A stretch of 64,000 bases of DNA from contig NC_037254.1 of NCBI RefSeq assembly GCF_000002425.4, positions 11,348,263 through 11,412,262 of the forward strand, in the 5' to 3' direction. The number at the start of each line of letters is the position of its first letter. Within the stretch, counting starts at the first letter, position 1. Shown piece by piece: positions 37,541 through 49,974 of the stretch. The notes below the pieces were generated by a model, which had not been told where the DNA came from, did not search any database, and saw nothing but the letters and a program-made list of their open reading frames with translations. Source of the stretch: Physcomitrium patens. Taxonomy: Eukaryota > Streptophyta > Bryopsida > Funariales > Funariaceae. The position numbers and the translations under genes were made by a program.

Positions 37541-38315
37541 GTGTCTAAGAAAGGTTCCAAGGCCTTATTCTTATCCTCCTAACTACCTTCAAGATGCTAC
37601 AACCCATGTGGGACTTGAGCAACCCCCTTCCTATAAGGACTATACTAACTATTGGTCCTCCTATTTTCTATTAGAAGGACCAACATTTTTTCATTTTTGG
37701 ACCTCACCATAGTATTCAAAAACACCCAATTAGCCTAAGAACCTTGTTTAGCCTTCAAATCTTGCTCCATTTCTTCATAAAGGCTCCCAAAGTGGTAAAA
37801 CTCATTTTTACCAAGATCTTAAAAATTCTTCTAAAAAAGACTTAAATTTTTAAAATAAATTCTAAATAAAATTTGAAATTTTTTATAATATTTTTATAAT
37901 ACTAATATCCATTCGGGGTTATATTTTCTTACCTTGTTTATTTTTTATAATAATAAAAATCAATTTAAATCCACTATAAATCTTATTTTTTATATCAATA
38001 ACTAAAGTGATTTGAAGTTCTTTCTCATGCTTCTTCTAACTACTATCATTTATAGTTTTTATAAATAGTACATATAGATAAAAGACCAATATAAATATTG
38101 GTCTTAATAAATAATCCTTAATATTCAACAATGAATAAAAATATTAAACAAACAAAGATAATTGCCTCTAAGACTTACTAAGATTCCATTTCCACCACTA
38201 ACATTCTAATTTTCTATTTTTTTGAAGATTTCTATACTAATCACTATATATTATGATTTAAAGCATTCTAAATATATATTTTTATTCTAAAACAATAAAT
38301 GAGTCAATTTGATGT
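37541..38315 (-). repeat. Family G LTR, inverted partial copy
   Basis: Its reverse complement matches 35530-36320 nearly throughout, for example GAATGCTTTAAATCA, GGTAAAAATGAGTTTTACCA and AAGATTTGAAGGCTAAACAA. It ends inward at GTGTCTAAGAAAGG. The distal LTR part is missing. Confidence 0.8.
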
Positions 38316-41300
38316 CACACAATTATCAATTTTCTTAACTTTGTATAATTTTTTAAGTATAGATCTATCAATAGTAATGATTTGAATAAATTATTTGAAA
38401 AAGATTCAAAAAATTTATAATTATCAAAGTGAAGTATACACATTTGGTTAAGACCTTTGTATTTGGCAATATTCCAAAACCTATCAATATCATATTTTTG
38501 GATTTTGATTATATAATCTTTACTTGAAAAGTATATAATCAAACATCAAAGTTTAGAAGTTTGTTCTACAAGAGTTAAAATAAGATTAAAATCCTCACAT
38601 AAATAAAAAATTAATAAACAAAGTTTTTTATAATTCAAAATATCTATTTTAGAATATTTTTATATTTCTATTCTTATTTTAGCTTTATAAATGATAGACT
38701 TTGTATAAATTTTGGATCCTACATATACAAATAAGAATTTTGTAATAAATGATATGTTTCTAATGAACAACTTATAAATATATAAATTCATATACAAAAA
38801 AAATATAGGTTTATACAAGTTAATGATGTAGTATTAATTTTTTGATTACAATCATTAAATGTAACTAAACATAGATTTCAATCTCAGAGATCCTTCAAAT
38901 TCTACCTTAGTAAGTTTGCAGCTCATATCACGCAATTGATCTTGCATATACAAATTTCTAAAATCATCTATTTTTAATAATGATTTGTCTTTGAGATTGT
39001 CAAGGGCTTGTTTTGAAATTCTAATATCATTATTTAAAATGCGTAATAGTTCTTCTTTAGATATCTATCTAGAATAAGAATTATTATAAAAAAAAAAAAA
39101 ATCAAAATAAAAAAACATATTTTTTTCATTAGATTTAAGATCGTCAAAGCTGATTTGTAATATATTCCAATTTTTTTTATCTCTACTTCTTTCATATCTT
39201 GCTTGCAATAATTGATACATAGTTTGTTTTCATATTTATAGTTGAAGGCTTCTACACAAATAAATGCCCATTACTTCTAAACTTAATGGAAGTCCATGAT
39301 AAGCATTAACAATCATATTGGCTATATCCTTCAAATATAATAAACAAGATTCATTGATTGCAAAGGCATGCACAAAAAATAATTCCATAGATTGAACTCT
39401 ATTAAGGATTTCTATATTTACTTTACCTTTTTTAGTACATATTATTCTAAAGAACTCCAAGTTTGAGTACTTGCAATTAATTTACTATCATCATCATCTT
39501 TAAATTTATTGATACCCAATAACTCATCCAATTGATAGTCACTTCTTATATCATCTAAGACAATAAGAACCTTCTTTGTTTTTCAAATATGTTCTAAAAT
39601 GTTTTGTCTTTCTTGCAAAGAATATACTTGAAGTTGCTTATGTAGATCTTCTAATTTATTTCTTAATATAAACCTATATTTTTCATTCTTTATCTCATCT
39701 ACAAAGCATGTTGCTTCAAACTTGAGAGAGATATGGTTACTTAAAGCCTTAGCCAATATTGACTTATCAATTATACCAATTTTGATTATTTCCAAATTAG
39801 CAATAATTTGTAGTTTGCTTAATAATTTAATTATTTTCTTGTCTATATCAATCAATTTTAAATTTTTTGTATTTTCTTCATTGACCTATAACAATTCATA
39901 AGCTTTCAAATCAGAGTGTTTATATAATTTATATGACTATTAATACCTTTATAGTATTCAAGATTTAAGTTATATATTATATTACATTACGGTATATATT
40001 ACAATTGTATTATAATACAAAAAAATATATCTTATTAAAAAGTTGATTTGATAAACCTATTATTTTTTAGTCAACTACTAATTGTGTGGTAGGGTTATTT
40101 TCTTTAATTTGAAATATAAACCATAAGCAGTGAATAAAGATGGAAAAATATTGCTAAAACAAGAAAAAAATCTCATTGTATAATATTATACAAATTATCT
40201 TTGAGACTTACGCACCAATACTTTGAATCTAAAATAATGTCAATCCATAGTTTATACTCTTTATTTTTGAGGTCTCTACTTCTTCAAGGACCTTGGAGTA
40301 ATTTTTTCTTTAATATTATCAACGTGATATAAACCTCAAAGAATGTAGGTCTCTTCAATGGATCCAATAACCAACAATCTTTTATTAATGATTTCAATTT
40401 ATTTAGACAAGATTTTAGAAAATTAGATCTATTAACTCTTTTTATGGTTTATTGATAAGCACTATAATAGCATACATCACCAAAAGGTTTTGATCCCAAA
40501 ATAATCTTACTAGATAACATGCCAAAATTAAATACATCAGCTTTTAAAGCATCTACATCTTCCAAAGTTTTTCCTTTTTTCTTTATAGCCTCAGGTGCTA
40601 AATATCCAATAGTTCCTAAAGTACTTCTTCATGTATATACTTGTAAAGTATTTTTCACTTCAACCTTTGAAATACCAAAATAAAATAACTTCACATATAC
40701 AAATTCTAAATCATTTACTTTTAGAATATTCTTTGAATTTGTAATAATATTATCAAGCTTTGTATTTTAATGTGCTACCTTCATATCATGCATACAATAT
40801 ATTTTATTTATAATTTGTAGCATAATATCTATTGCAATTTCTTTTGAAAGTGAGCCTCTTTCTTTTAAAAAATTGGATAAAGTCATCTTTTCTTGTTCCA
40901 TGACAAATTCAAATTATTTTTTTTCTTTAAAAAAATTGCAACAAAAAAGCTTGATGATTTTTAAATGCCTTAATTTACCTAAAATACTATTTTTTTAATA
41001 ATATATTTTTTTAATTCTTTAGAATTATAAGAAATAGAAATAATCTTTGTTGCACTTTCTATACCTAACCATTTTGTTGGATATACCTACACTTCTCTAC
41101 TTCCATCCATTGAAATAGATGGTCTTTAATATTCAAGATAAGAATATTCATCAAGAAAAATAATAATGTCTAATTTTCTCCCTTCAACTTTTTGTATACC
41201 ACTTATCCATTCTATTTGATAGTATGCAAGTTCACCATCTTCACTTGCACATGATGGTTGTTGTACAATCCTATTAAGTCTCTCATTCAATACCTTTATA

Positions 41301-41728
41301 TCTTGATCAACTTCATCAATGTATATTGAAAAAAATGTAGTGCAACTTTTCACCTTAATAATCTTTTTACTTTGCTTAAGTTAATAGCATTGAAAGATAC
41401 TACATATGGTGTCAAAACAACACTCTTAATCCATAAGAAGTTTTCTTAAAGCTTCTTTATTATTGATTTGCATTATTACATTCTTTAACCAATCTTTCTT
41501 CTAACACTTTTCAATAAAGTTTCTTGCTTTGCATACAATTTTGAACAAATCTTTTTTTGCTCCATCAAACACATTTGAATAAGAATCACTAATAATAGTT
41601 TAAATTATAAAAATACCTCTTAAAAAGTTATTCAAAAAATTCTCACATTTCCTTTCATTCAATACCCCTTCTCTCAATGATGTTGAAGTCTTCATTATAA
41701 TCTCTATTAATAATTGCAAAAAGTCCAT

Positions 41729-43079
41729 TTTATGATATTGTAGAAATCTTTGTTGCTTCAATGAAGGATTGAATTAATGTAAAATGTGGAATTCAATTGA
41801 AATGCATAATAATTCTTATAATATCTACAAAACTTTTTTAAGACATTAATTAGCTTTAATCTTGTACTATATTGATTTTTAAGAACAATCTTAATAAAAA
41901 CTATGTAATTATAATATATTATGAATATAATAACATCCTAATAATATATTAGTATAGCACACTAATAATCTATGCCTTTACTAAGAGACTCATAATACAA
42001 TACAAGTTAATGAGTTAAGATAACATATAAATATAACAAGTTCATTGATTCTTAATACAAAATATAACATATTATGTCCAATTAATCTTTTCATCAAAAT
42101 TTAATTATTTAATTATAAGAAATAAAGTAGAAAAAATATCTCAAAAGCTTTGAAGAGTTATTTCAATGTAAATTTTTTAAACAATTCAAATACTTCTAAA
42201 CAAATTCCCAATTTGAGCTTTCAAAAAATATGTATTCATCTAAATTATTTGAAATATTTCAAATTGGTGGAATTATACACCTATCATTCACAAAATCTAA
42301 TACTATTAATTAAGATTTAACCACCATCAATTTATTAATTTTAAAGGTACAACTTCTATATAAATTTAGAAGCATTAAAATAATTTTATTTTAAATTGAA
42401 TTATAGTCTTAATTAATATCTTATTATTTATTATGTAATTAAATCAAAAAAATATATCACCAATATAATGACCTAAAAAATTAATTCTATAATATAATAA
42501 AGATGATTTAATATAGACTTTAGCTACTATTATTTGTTATTTTTTTTAATATCCTATTAAATTAGATAATTAGTTACTTAAATAATATACAAATCCTTTT
42601 TTAATTTAGTAGTTCTACTTACATACAACAAAGCTTAAAAATTTGAATAGGACACAAAATAATCACTCTTAAATATATCATCTAATTTTTTTACATTAGT
42701 TGAAATAATGTTATACACATTGCTATACTACAATCCAAGGATCTTAACCCTGATCACATATTTCCACAAACTCTACAATTCAAGAAGTCTATAAATTAAA
42801 AAATACTTATTATTATACCTAATATCATCCTCTCCAATACTTATACAATCAATTAAGATTCAAAAATATATATATTAATTCAGTAACAATATAAAGTATT
42901 AATACTACAATATAATTGATTCACTATCAATTTATAATATAATCTCCTAATCCAAACTATGACAGCACCAACTTCTAATTGTCAATTTAACCTTAAAAAA
43001 ATTGAATTTTTAAAGCATGTAATTATTTAAATACTATAATACAAAGTTGCATCAAATTAAAATGAATGAAGTAGCATTT
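41729..43079. other. AT-rich intergenic DNA
   Basis: This lies upstream of the kinase-NBS-LRR pseudogene and would include its old promoter. No ORF, repeat or RNA gene was recognised. Confidence 0.45.
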
Positions 43080-46000
43080 ATGAAGCTTTTAAGAAGCTTC
43101 TCTAAAAGCTATTATGAAATTAATATAATTTTATTTATTTTTAGCTAATTATATAGATAATTAATGAAATAAATATATATTTTTATGAGATTATTTCTTC
43201 TTCTAGGAATAAGTTCTATGAAGAGCAATCATCATATGTTGAAAAAATCTAAGATATGAAGTATTGTGTTTGCTACATATTCTAATCTTTATTTTGTTTA
43301 AAGATGATTAATAGATCTTCTCAGCCATTGATAATATCTTATACCAAAGCAAGAAGACTACCTTATTATTTGATCATTATTGAGGCCTTTATAACTCCCT
43401 TCAAATAAAACATTTGAAACACCATTAGAAGTTATTCATACTTCTAATAAAATCACCAAACAACAATAGTCTCTTCTAAGGTTGTGATATCAAATGCATT
43501 GTTTTTGATAGTGTATTCAAAAAATGACATGTTGAACTTAAGGATCTTCATCTTGATTATATCATTTTGAAAGTTGTCACAATTATAATGTCTTATCTGA
43601 TAAATTAGCAAATGATAGCTCTTGAGTTAAATTTATTAGTTGTTGACTTTCCATCTCTTTAATACTAAAAATATATAAAAACTATAAATAAGAGTAGAAG
43701 GTAGAATGTTATATTTTTTTGATCTTATTACTTTTATAGTAAAGATTTGTAATTCTTTATCTTAGTCTTGATTGATATCATTGATGAAAAGTATCAACCA
43801 TCTTTATTATATTTACAAGATTCTTTGGTGGCTTCTATATGCATTCATCAATATCATATTCATATCAATAAATAAGATATTTCAACCTATTTTGATGTTA
43901 CCTTGAATCTAAGACTTCTTCCATCTCAAACTCTTGATAATTATCTACTTCTATAGAACAAGATGGTACCTTCTCTCCTCTCCTCTCCTCCCCCGCCTCT
44001 CTTGCTTCTCAAGATATTTACTATATTATACAACTTAAGTAAAAATATATGGAATATAGATGGATCTTGATAGATTCTAGTAGATGTAATTAATAAGCAA
44101 TAAGATTGATTTGTTTATAAATAAAAAAAGGTCAAAATCTATGATAGTCCAACTTCTCATAAAGATGAGTAGTCTTGATATTACAACAAAGTAATTATAT
44201 GTTGTCACCTAAATTGAATTGTGGTTATTTTTTGGAATAGGCATCCGCATTGAACTTTTTCTATTCTTGAGCTTCTTTTAACTACATCTTTATTATTGCA
44301 TGTAGCTTTGAAGAATGATTTACCAAATCTTTTGCTGTAAGATTATTAATTTTTAAAAAGTCAAAAGTATTAAATCATAGATGATAATTATAATTAGTAA
44401 AAAAAATATTTATTAAGTAGAAGATTTTATTGAATTATTATATGAAAACTCTCTCAATTACAAAAAAATTGTTTAATATTCTTGATGATAGATGATGGTT
44501 TATTTCAAATATTATTTTATAATTGATTCATTTATTTTATTTATCTATTAATTTGAGGATAAAAGCCCAAAGTCAATTTTATATCTATCTTCAATATCTT
44601 AAAAAAGATTCTCTAAAATCTTGATTCAAATTATATTTCTCTATTTGATATAATATCTTTTGGCAATCTATGATAGTGATAGATATTGTTAAAAAAAAAC
44701 CTTTAATGTTTCTTCACCTGAAATAATTTTATATATAATATAAAATATGTCATTTTGGTGAAGCAATCTATAATCATGCATATAAAGTCCCTTAAACTTC
44801 AACTTAGAAGATTCTAATTAAATTCCTAGAAAAAAAGACCTGGTTGTTTTACCTAGGCAATAGTTAAAAAAATCTATAAGATGAATGACATGGAGTTTTA
44901 TTCTGAAATAAATGTCACATAATGTTACAAAGTCTTTTCCAATCTTTTATATTTTCAGCCACCAAAAATCATTAGATATAAGCTCCAAAGTCTTATTGTA
45001 TCTAAAATGTGATATTGCTAGAGAGTTGTCATGTGCTTGAAGAATGTATAAATATACTTTTTTTTTGGAATATATAGGCAACTTTTGAAATAGAGTAGGT
45101 TGTTCTTAAATTCAAACTTAAAAGTATTATGAGACTTAGAAGAAGTATTTTTAATATCATAAATAAGATGATCAAAGGACATATTTGATTAAATTTTCTT
45201 GACAAAAGTTGAATCAACTATGAATGTTGATTTTATTGCTTAAAGATAAAATTATTAAAGCTTCAAGAAAACCATTCTATATTGATCAAAAATTGCATTT
45301 CTTTCTTTTGGTGTAAGATAAAAATATTTAGGAAGTGTGTGATAAACCTTATTTTTTTCTAAGTGAATATATAATCATAAAATTAAATCTTAATAATGAC
45401 ATGCTCCAATAAGCTTGGCAACAATTTAATATCCATGTTAACATGAAGTATTCAAGATTCTTATGATTTATATACATGATGATTGAACTAAAAGCGCCTT
45501 TTAAATAATGATGCTATTTTTGAAAAGAATCGGCAATTACAAGAAGCTTTTTATTGTGGATTTTGTAATAAATTTTTGGTCCTAAAAATTTCTTGAAATA
45601 AAAAGCTACTAAATGGAGTTTGTTATTTCCTCTCATTTATGACAAAATTACCTCCCAAGTAAATTTTGATGCATTTGTTTCTATGAAAAATGCCTTAGAA
45701 AAGTTAATGTGATTTAAGATTGGTATAAAAATAATATTTTTCTTTAAAATATCAAACAATGCTTCAACTTCTTTATTCCACTCAATTTTGTCTTTACAAG
45801 TCAAATGTATAAATGAGACTACAACTTGAAAAAAGTTCTTCATGAAGATGTTATAATAATTGGCAAAGTCGAAAAAATATTGCATATTTCATATTATTCT
45901 TGAAATCTTCTAATCTATGATAATTTGAACATTCTTTAGATCTATTATTAGATCTTTGTTGGAAATGATATACCTTAAGAAGTCAATTTGAGTATTGTGA

Positions 46001-47865
46001 AATACACACTTTTCCATCTTAGCAAATAATCTTGCATCTCTAAGTTTTTTTATTATAAAAAAAATATGAAGTTCATTTTTTTTTTATATTCTTACAATAG
46101 ATTATAATGTTTTTTAAATAAAAAAAATAAAAATCATCAAAGAACTCACAAAAAATAACATTCATGAAATGTTGAAAAGTAGTTGGTACTTTGTGAGTGC
46201 AAAAGGTATAACATTATATTTGAAATATCCATATTTAATTCAAAAAGTAATCTTTTATTTATTTCTTTCTTTGATGTAGACTAAGTTGTATGCTTATCGT
46301 AGATCTATTTTTGTATAGATCTTTACTTGATTGAGTTGGTCAAGAAGTCTTAAAATTAGAGGTAGAAAATACCTATTCTTGATAATAATCTTATTAAGTT
46401 TTTAATAGTCTATGCATATTTGTAAAGATCCATATTTTTTCTTTACAAATAAGATAGGAGCTCCTACTAGAGATTTTACATAGTGTATGAAGTTCTTAGC
46501 TAAGTTTTCATCAATGTAATTCTATAATATAACCAATTTATTTTATAATAAGTTATAGAATGATTTGAATGGTAGTTAAGCTCTTTCTTGCAACCCAATT
46601 GAACAATCATAAGGTCGATGCTCAAGAAGAATATCATTATTCATATTTTTAAAAATGTCCTAAATACATATCTATTATAAAATAAGGCAAGGGATTTGAG
46701 GAAAAATAGTACATTTATTAGATGTTGTATATGATTCTAATTGCATAATTTTTTATTACAACTAAAAAATTTTATTTTTTAACATATTGTCTTTTTTACA
46801 AACTATGCTCTTCATTTTTTCATTGCATTATTTTTTTGAACAATATGGAGTAATATATTTAGCTTTTGTATAATATTGGCACAAATCCTTTTAATGATAT
46901 TAAGTCTTTTCTTGCTCAGTAAGAAATTTAAAACGTATTATATTAATTTACATTGGTTCTAATCTTGATGAATAATTTGTTAAAAATTTAGAAGCTATTC
47001 TTATTATTTAACTTGTTCTTTTAAAAATAAATTTTTATCTTTAATGCCTTTAAAATAGTTGATTTTTGCATGCAATAGCTTGAGCAATAAATTATTTTAA
47101 AGAATCTATGTTCACTATTGTCAATAAGAAATCTTTAATATTATCCTTCAACATTTATCAAAATTTATTAATAAAATCTTTATTATTCTAATCCATATTA
47201 CAAGCAAGGTTTTAGAATTTAATAGCATATATAGTAGCTGATTGTGATTTTTAGTATAAAGATAAGTGCTTGATCTTAGTTACTTTTTTTTTAATCACTT
47301 TTTTCAAATGTAGTCGTAAATACTTTTAGGAATGAATTCAAATCATAAAAAAATCACAAATCTTTTTTCATCAAAAGTACAAACCAAAAAAAAACACTTC
47401 TAGATAGAAGTATGTTTATAACTTAAGTAAATCCATCACTATATTAGAAAGGATGCAATCTTAGATAGAACTTAATTTATTACAAAAATCTTCAAAATTT
47501 TGATCTTATTCCATCAAACTTCTTAAGCATATTAATCCTTGTCTCTCTAATACTTATAAAAGTAAGACTTCTTGGATTTGATTGTGGAGTTGATTTGCTT
47601 ACTTCCTTCAATTGTACAACTTCTTGGCATAGACTTTGGACTTCTATAGGTATAGGAATAATGCTTCTATGGTTGGCATTGGTGCCACATGAAATTTCTA
47701 TTTTAAAAATATTGACAAGTTTGTAAAGATTAGTAATAGTTGTAAATCTATTCTTAATTCTACTAAGTATAACATCCATAATTTTTCTTTTCATTTCAAA
47801 TAACTTAATAAATCCATAAATCAAATTAAGAAAAAGTAATCAACAACTTGTAATATCAAATGAGA
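43080..47865 (-). mobile_element. Decayed gypsy chromovirus E
   Basis: Minus-strand order: primer-binding-site remnant (47845-47865, TTGATATTACAAG resembling TTGGTATCAGAG), gag (47824 to about 47000; ISCGTNANHRSIIPIPIE, then a retrotransposon-gag block), RT (about 46620-45900; IDYQKLNKIIIKNRYFLPLI, TKIDL), RNase H (45885-45637 and on; LTCKDKIEWNKEVEALF, FFIETNASKF), integrase (down to about 44100; DIKLTLGFYPQ), chromodomain (43928-43775; EEVLDSR, RLKYLIY), a third-ORF relic and a short LTR stub (43080-43193). Stops and AT bias throughout; no functional protein. The 5' LTR is absent and replaced by the D-element LTR in opposite orientation. Confidence 0.8.
43232..43654 (-). pseudogene. Third-ORF relic of element E
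   Basis: It begins MESQQLINLTQELSFANLSD and ends after ILHILDFFNI. Shared with element D: LNNDQIIR, YYQWLRRSINHL and RLEYVANT blocks; shared with the intact ORF of element A: the same positions as its WLQGPMNHL and IADVMRQIFIFL blocks. It contains several stops. Position after the chromodomain and before the LTR is the same as in A. Confidence 0.65.
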
Positions 47866-48084
47866 ATTTCTATAAAGAAAGTTAATCCATTATCACAAAT
47901 ATATACTTATTGTAATTAATATTTAAGTAATATAAATACATAGAAGTGAGTAAAAATAGATTAATTTCATAATATCTTTTAAGAAAGCTTCCTAAAAGCT
48001 TCATAGATGTTGCTTTGACTTTATATGTATTTATAATTAATTAATAGGTTATAAACTTGATCAACAATTTAATCACATACTACA

Positions 48085-49974
48085 TGTTGTCGTATTACGT
48101 GAAATTTGGCTTGAAAATGCACCGGGCAATTAGTTGTGGAAGATAAAATGAAAATTGCAACAACAAGTTCTAAAAATTCTAATAGATTTTTAAACAAATT
48201 ATAATTGAAGATTAGCAAATATATTCAAACATCAATCAATTTCAATCAAAATTTCAAAGAAATTATGTAACAAATACAAAGTATTTATAAAGGCCCTTTA
48301 AAAAAATTATAAAGAAATAATATAAAATTAAAAAATATAATAAAATAAAAATCTTAATAAATATTAAAATAGAAACCTTAATTAATCCTACTCAAAATCT
48401 AATCAAATTTTAGTCAAATCCTAATAAAATTCTAATCAGATCCTAATCAAATCTTAAATAAATCGTAGTCAAATCCTAACAAATCCTAACCAAATCCTAA
48501 TCAAATCCTAAAAAAACCTTAATCAAATCCTAAATAAATCCTAACAAATCCTAATCAAACTCTAATCAAACTCTAATCAAATCTTAAATAAATCTTAATC
48601 AAATCCTAATCAAATCTTAAATAAATCTTAATCAAATCCTAAACAAATCTTAATAAAACTCTAAACAAACCTTAATCAAATCTTAACCAAATTTTAAATA
48701 AATCCTAAACAAATCCTAATCAAATCCTAATCAAATCTTAATCCAAGTCTAAAAGAATCTCAACCAAATTCTAACCAAATCCTAACCAAATCCTAATCAA
48801 ATCCTAAACAAACCTTAACCAAAATCTAAACAAATCCTAAAAAAATCCTAAAAAATTCTAACCCAATTCTAACAAATCCTAACCCAATCCTAAANNNNNN
48901 NNNNNNNNNNNNNNNNNNNNNNNNNNNNNNNNNNNNNNNNNNNNNNNNNNNNNNNNNNNNNNNNNNNNNNNNNNNNNNNNNNNNNNNNNNNNNNNNNNNN
49001 NNNNNNNNNNNNNNNNNNNNNNNNNNNNNNNNNNNNNNNNNNNNNNNNNNNNNNNNNNNNNNNNNNNNNNNNNNNNNNNNNNNNNNNNNNNNNNNNNNNN
49101 NNNNNNNNNNNNNNNNNNNNNNNNNNNNNNNNNNNNNNNNNNNNNNNNNNNNNNNNNNATTTATTTCAAATTTCTCACACATGTAGAAAAACAGTCTACT
49201 ATCCACACATATAACTTTCACTCCAATTCAAGCAATAGATTGCAAGAAATCTTAGAAATCTTCACTAGATCTAAATCTCTATTTTCTGAGATTTTTATCC
49301 ACTTAAACCTCAATAATCTTCAATCCAATCCTTCGATCAAACTCAAACTGATAACATATATTGAACACATATATACCCGCAAACCTTTAAAATTTCACAT
49401 ATGAATCTATTGCCAAACTTACGATATTCTCCAAAAAATATCTCTCATTTTATTTTACAAATCCAGAGTCACCCAAAACAAACTTTGATTTTACAAAGCT
49501 CTTACAAAGTCAATACAAATCCAAATCACCCCAAATTAATGTTCATTGAAACCTTATCAAGTGTGCTTTCTAATCCTACTCTCTGATCTATCAAAAAATC
49601 CTTGAATCATCATTGGGACTCAATTTTGTGCCTTGGGATCTGTTTTCAACCTAGGTTCGTAACCGGCCCTCTCCAGATATCAATATCTATTTTTTCTAAA
49701 TAATTTTTTCTGGAAACTATTCTTAACTTCTTTTCAAAAGTATCTATATTTTTTATTTTTCTAATCTACCTTATTTTTTTTTGTTTGTGGTCCTACAAAG
49801 TGAGTAGAAGCCTATTTTGTAAAAAAGCAATATTAATACCTTTAATTTTTCTACTTCTAGTCTATTATCTATTTTTTTAAGATAATTTGTTATAATATAT
49901 TTGAAATAAGATCTTCAAAAATATGGTGTTTTCTTCATCTTTTCACCTATTAGCCATTTTACATCATGACAACA
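48085..49974 (+). repeat. Repeat family F, copy 2 (in the 5' LTR of D)
   Basis: It runs from TGTTGTCGTATTACGTG to CATGACAACA, so the ends are TGTTGTC...GACAACA. The 5' part carries a long degenerate array of AATCCTAA words (about 48360-48894) that runs into the N gap. The distal part includes a CCTTGGGATCTGTTTTCAACC block. The D-family LTR resumes on its right. No coding capacity is seen. Confidence 0.8.
48895..49158. other. Assembly gap, 264 N
   Basis: It lies at the end of the AATCCTAA-like array of family F; the repeat probably prevented assembly. Any frame read through it is meaningless. Confidence 0.99.

Larger units (their letters stand above)
35530..38315. mobile_element. Insertion with inverted LTR ends (family G)
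   Basis: The left side is a family-G LTR (35530 to about 36748) followed by a primer-binding-site remnant. The right side (37541-38315) is an inverted copy of the first ~780 bp of the same LTR. Flanks look like a target-site duplication (ACACAA at 35524-35529 and about 38316-38321), so the whole block appears to be one insertion in the LRR region of the kinase-NBS-LRR gene. The middle (36770-37540) holds no recognised coding sequence. Confidence 0.7.
32690..41728 (-). pseudogene. Protein kinase-NBS-LRR resistance-type gene, decayed and split
   Basis: On the minus strand an ATG at 41728 opens a helical N-terminal region (IIMKTSTSLREGVLNERKCE, ARNFIEKC, ECCFDTICSIFQCY). It is followed by a kinase domain (about 41100-40330: TKLDNII catalytic loop remnant, YFGISK where DFG is expected, GTIGYLAPEA, KADVFNFGMLSSKIILGSKPF, CWLLDPLKRPTF). 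NB-ARC follows (39900-38880): degenerate P-loop IGIIDKSILAKAL, kinase-2 KVLIVLDDI, GLPLSLEVMG and MQDQLRDM at the MHD site. LRRs begin at 38542 and, after a TE insertion (35530-38315), continue as about 18 units to 32850 or slightly beyond. Many stops and AT-shifted codons make it non-functional. The kinase-NBS-LRR order is a class described from mosses; such proteins are thought to be intracellular immune receptors. The exon structure cannot be resolved. Confidence 0.82.

Noticed and set aside
48360..48894. AATCCTAA-rich array as a CRISPR or telomere tract
   Set aside because: There are no regular unique spacers, and the word is not the plant telomere repeat TTTAGGG; it is an internal degenerate array of a dispersed repeat.
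48826..49221. Frame crossing the N gap
   Set aside because: Most of it is unknown bases; no evidence of a protein.
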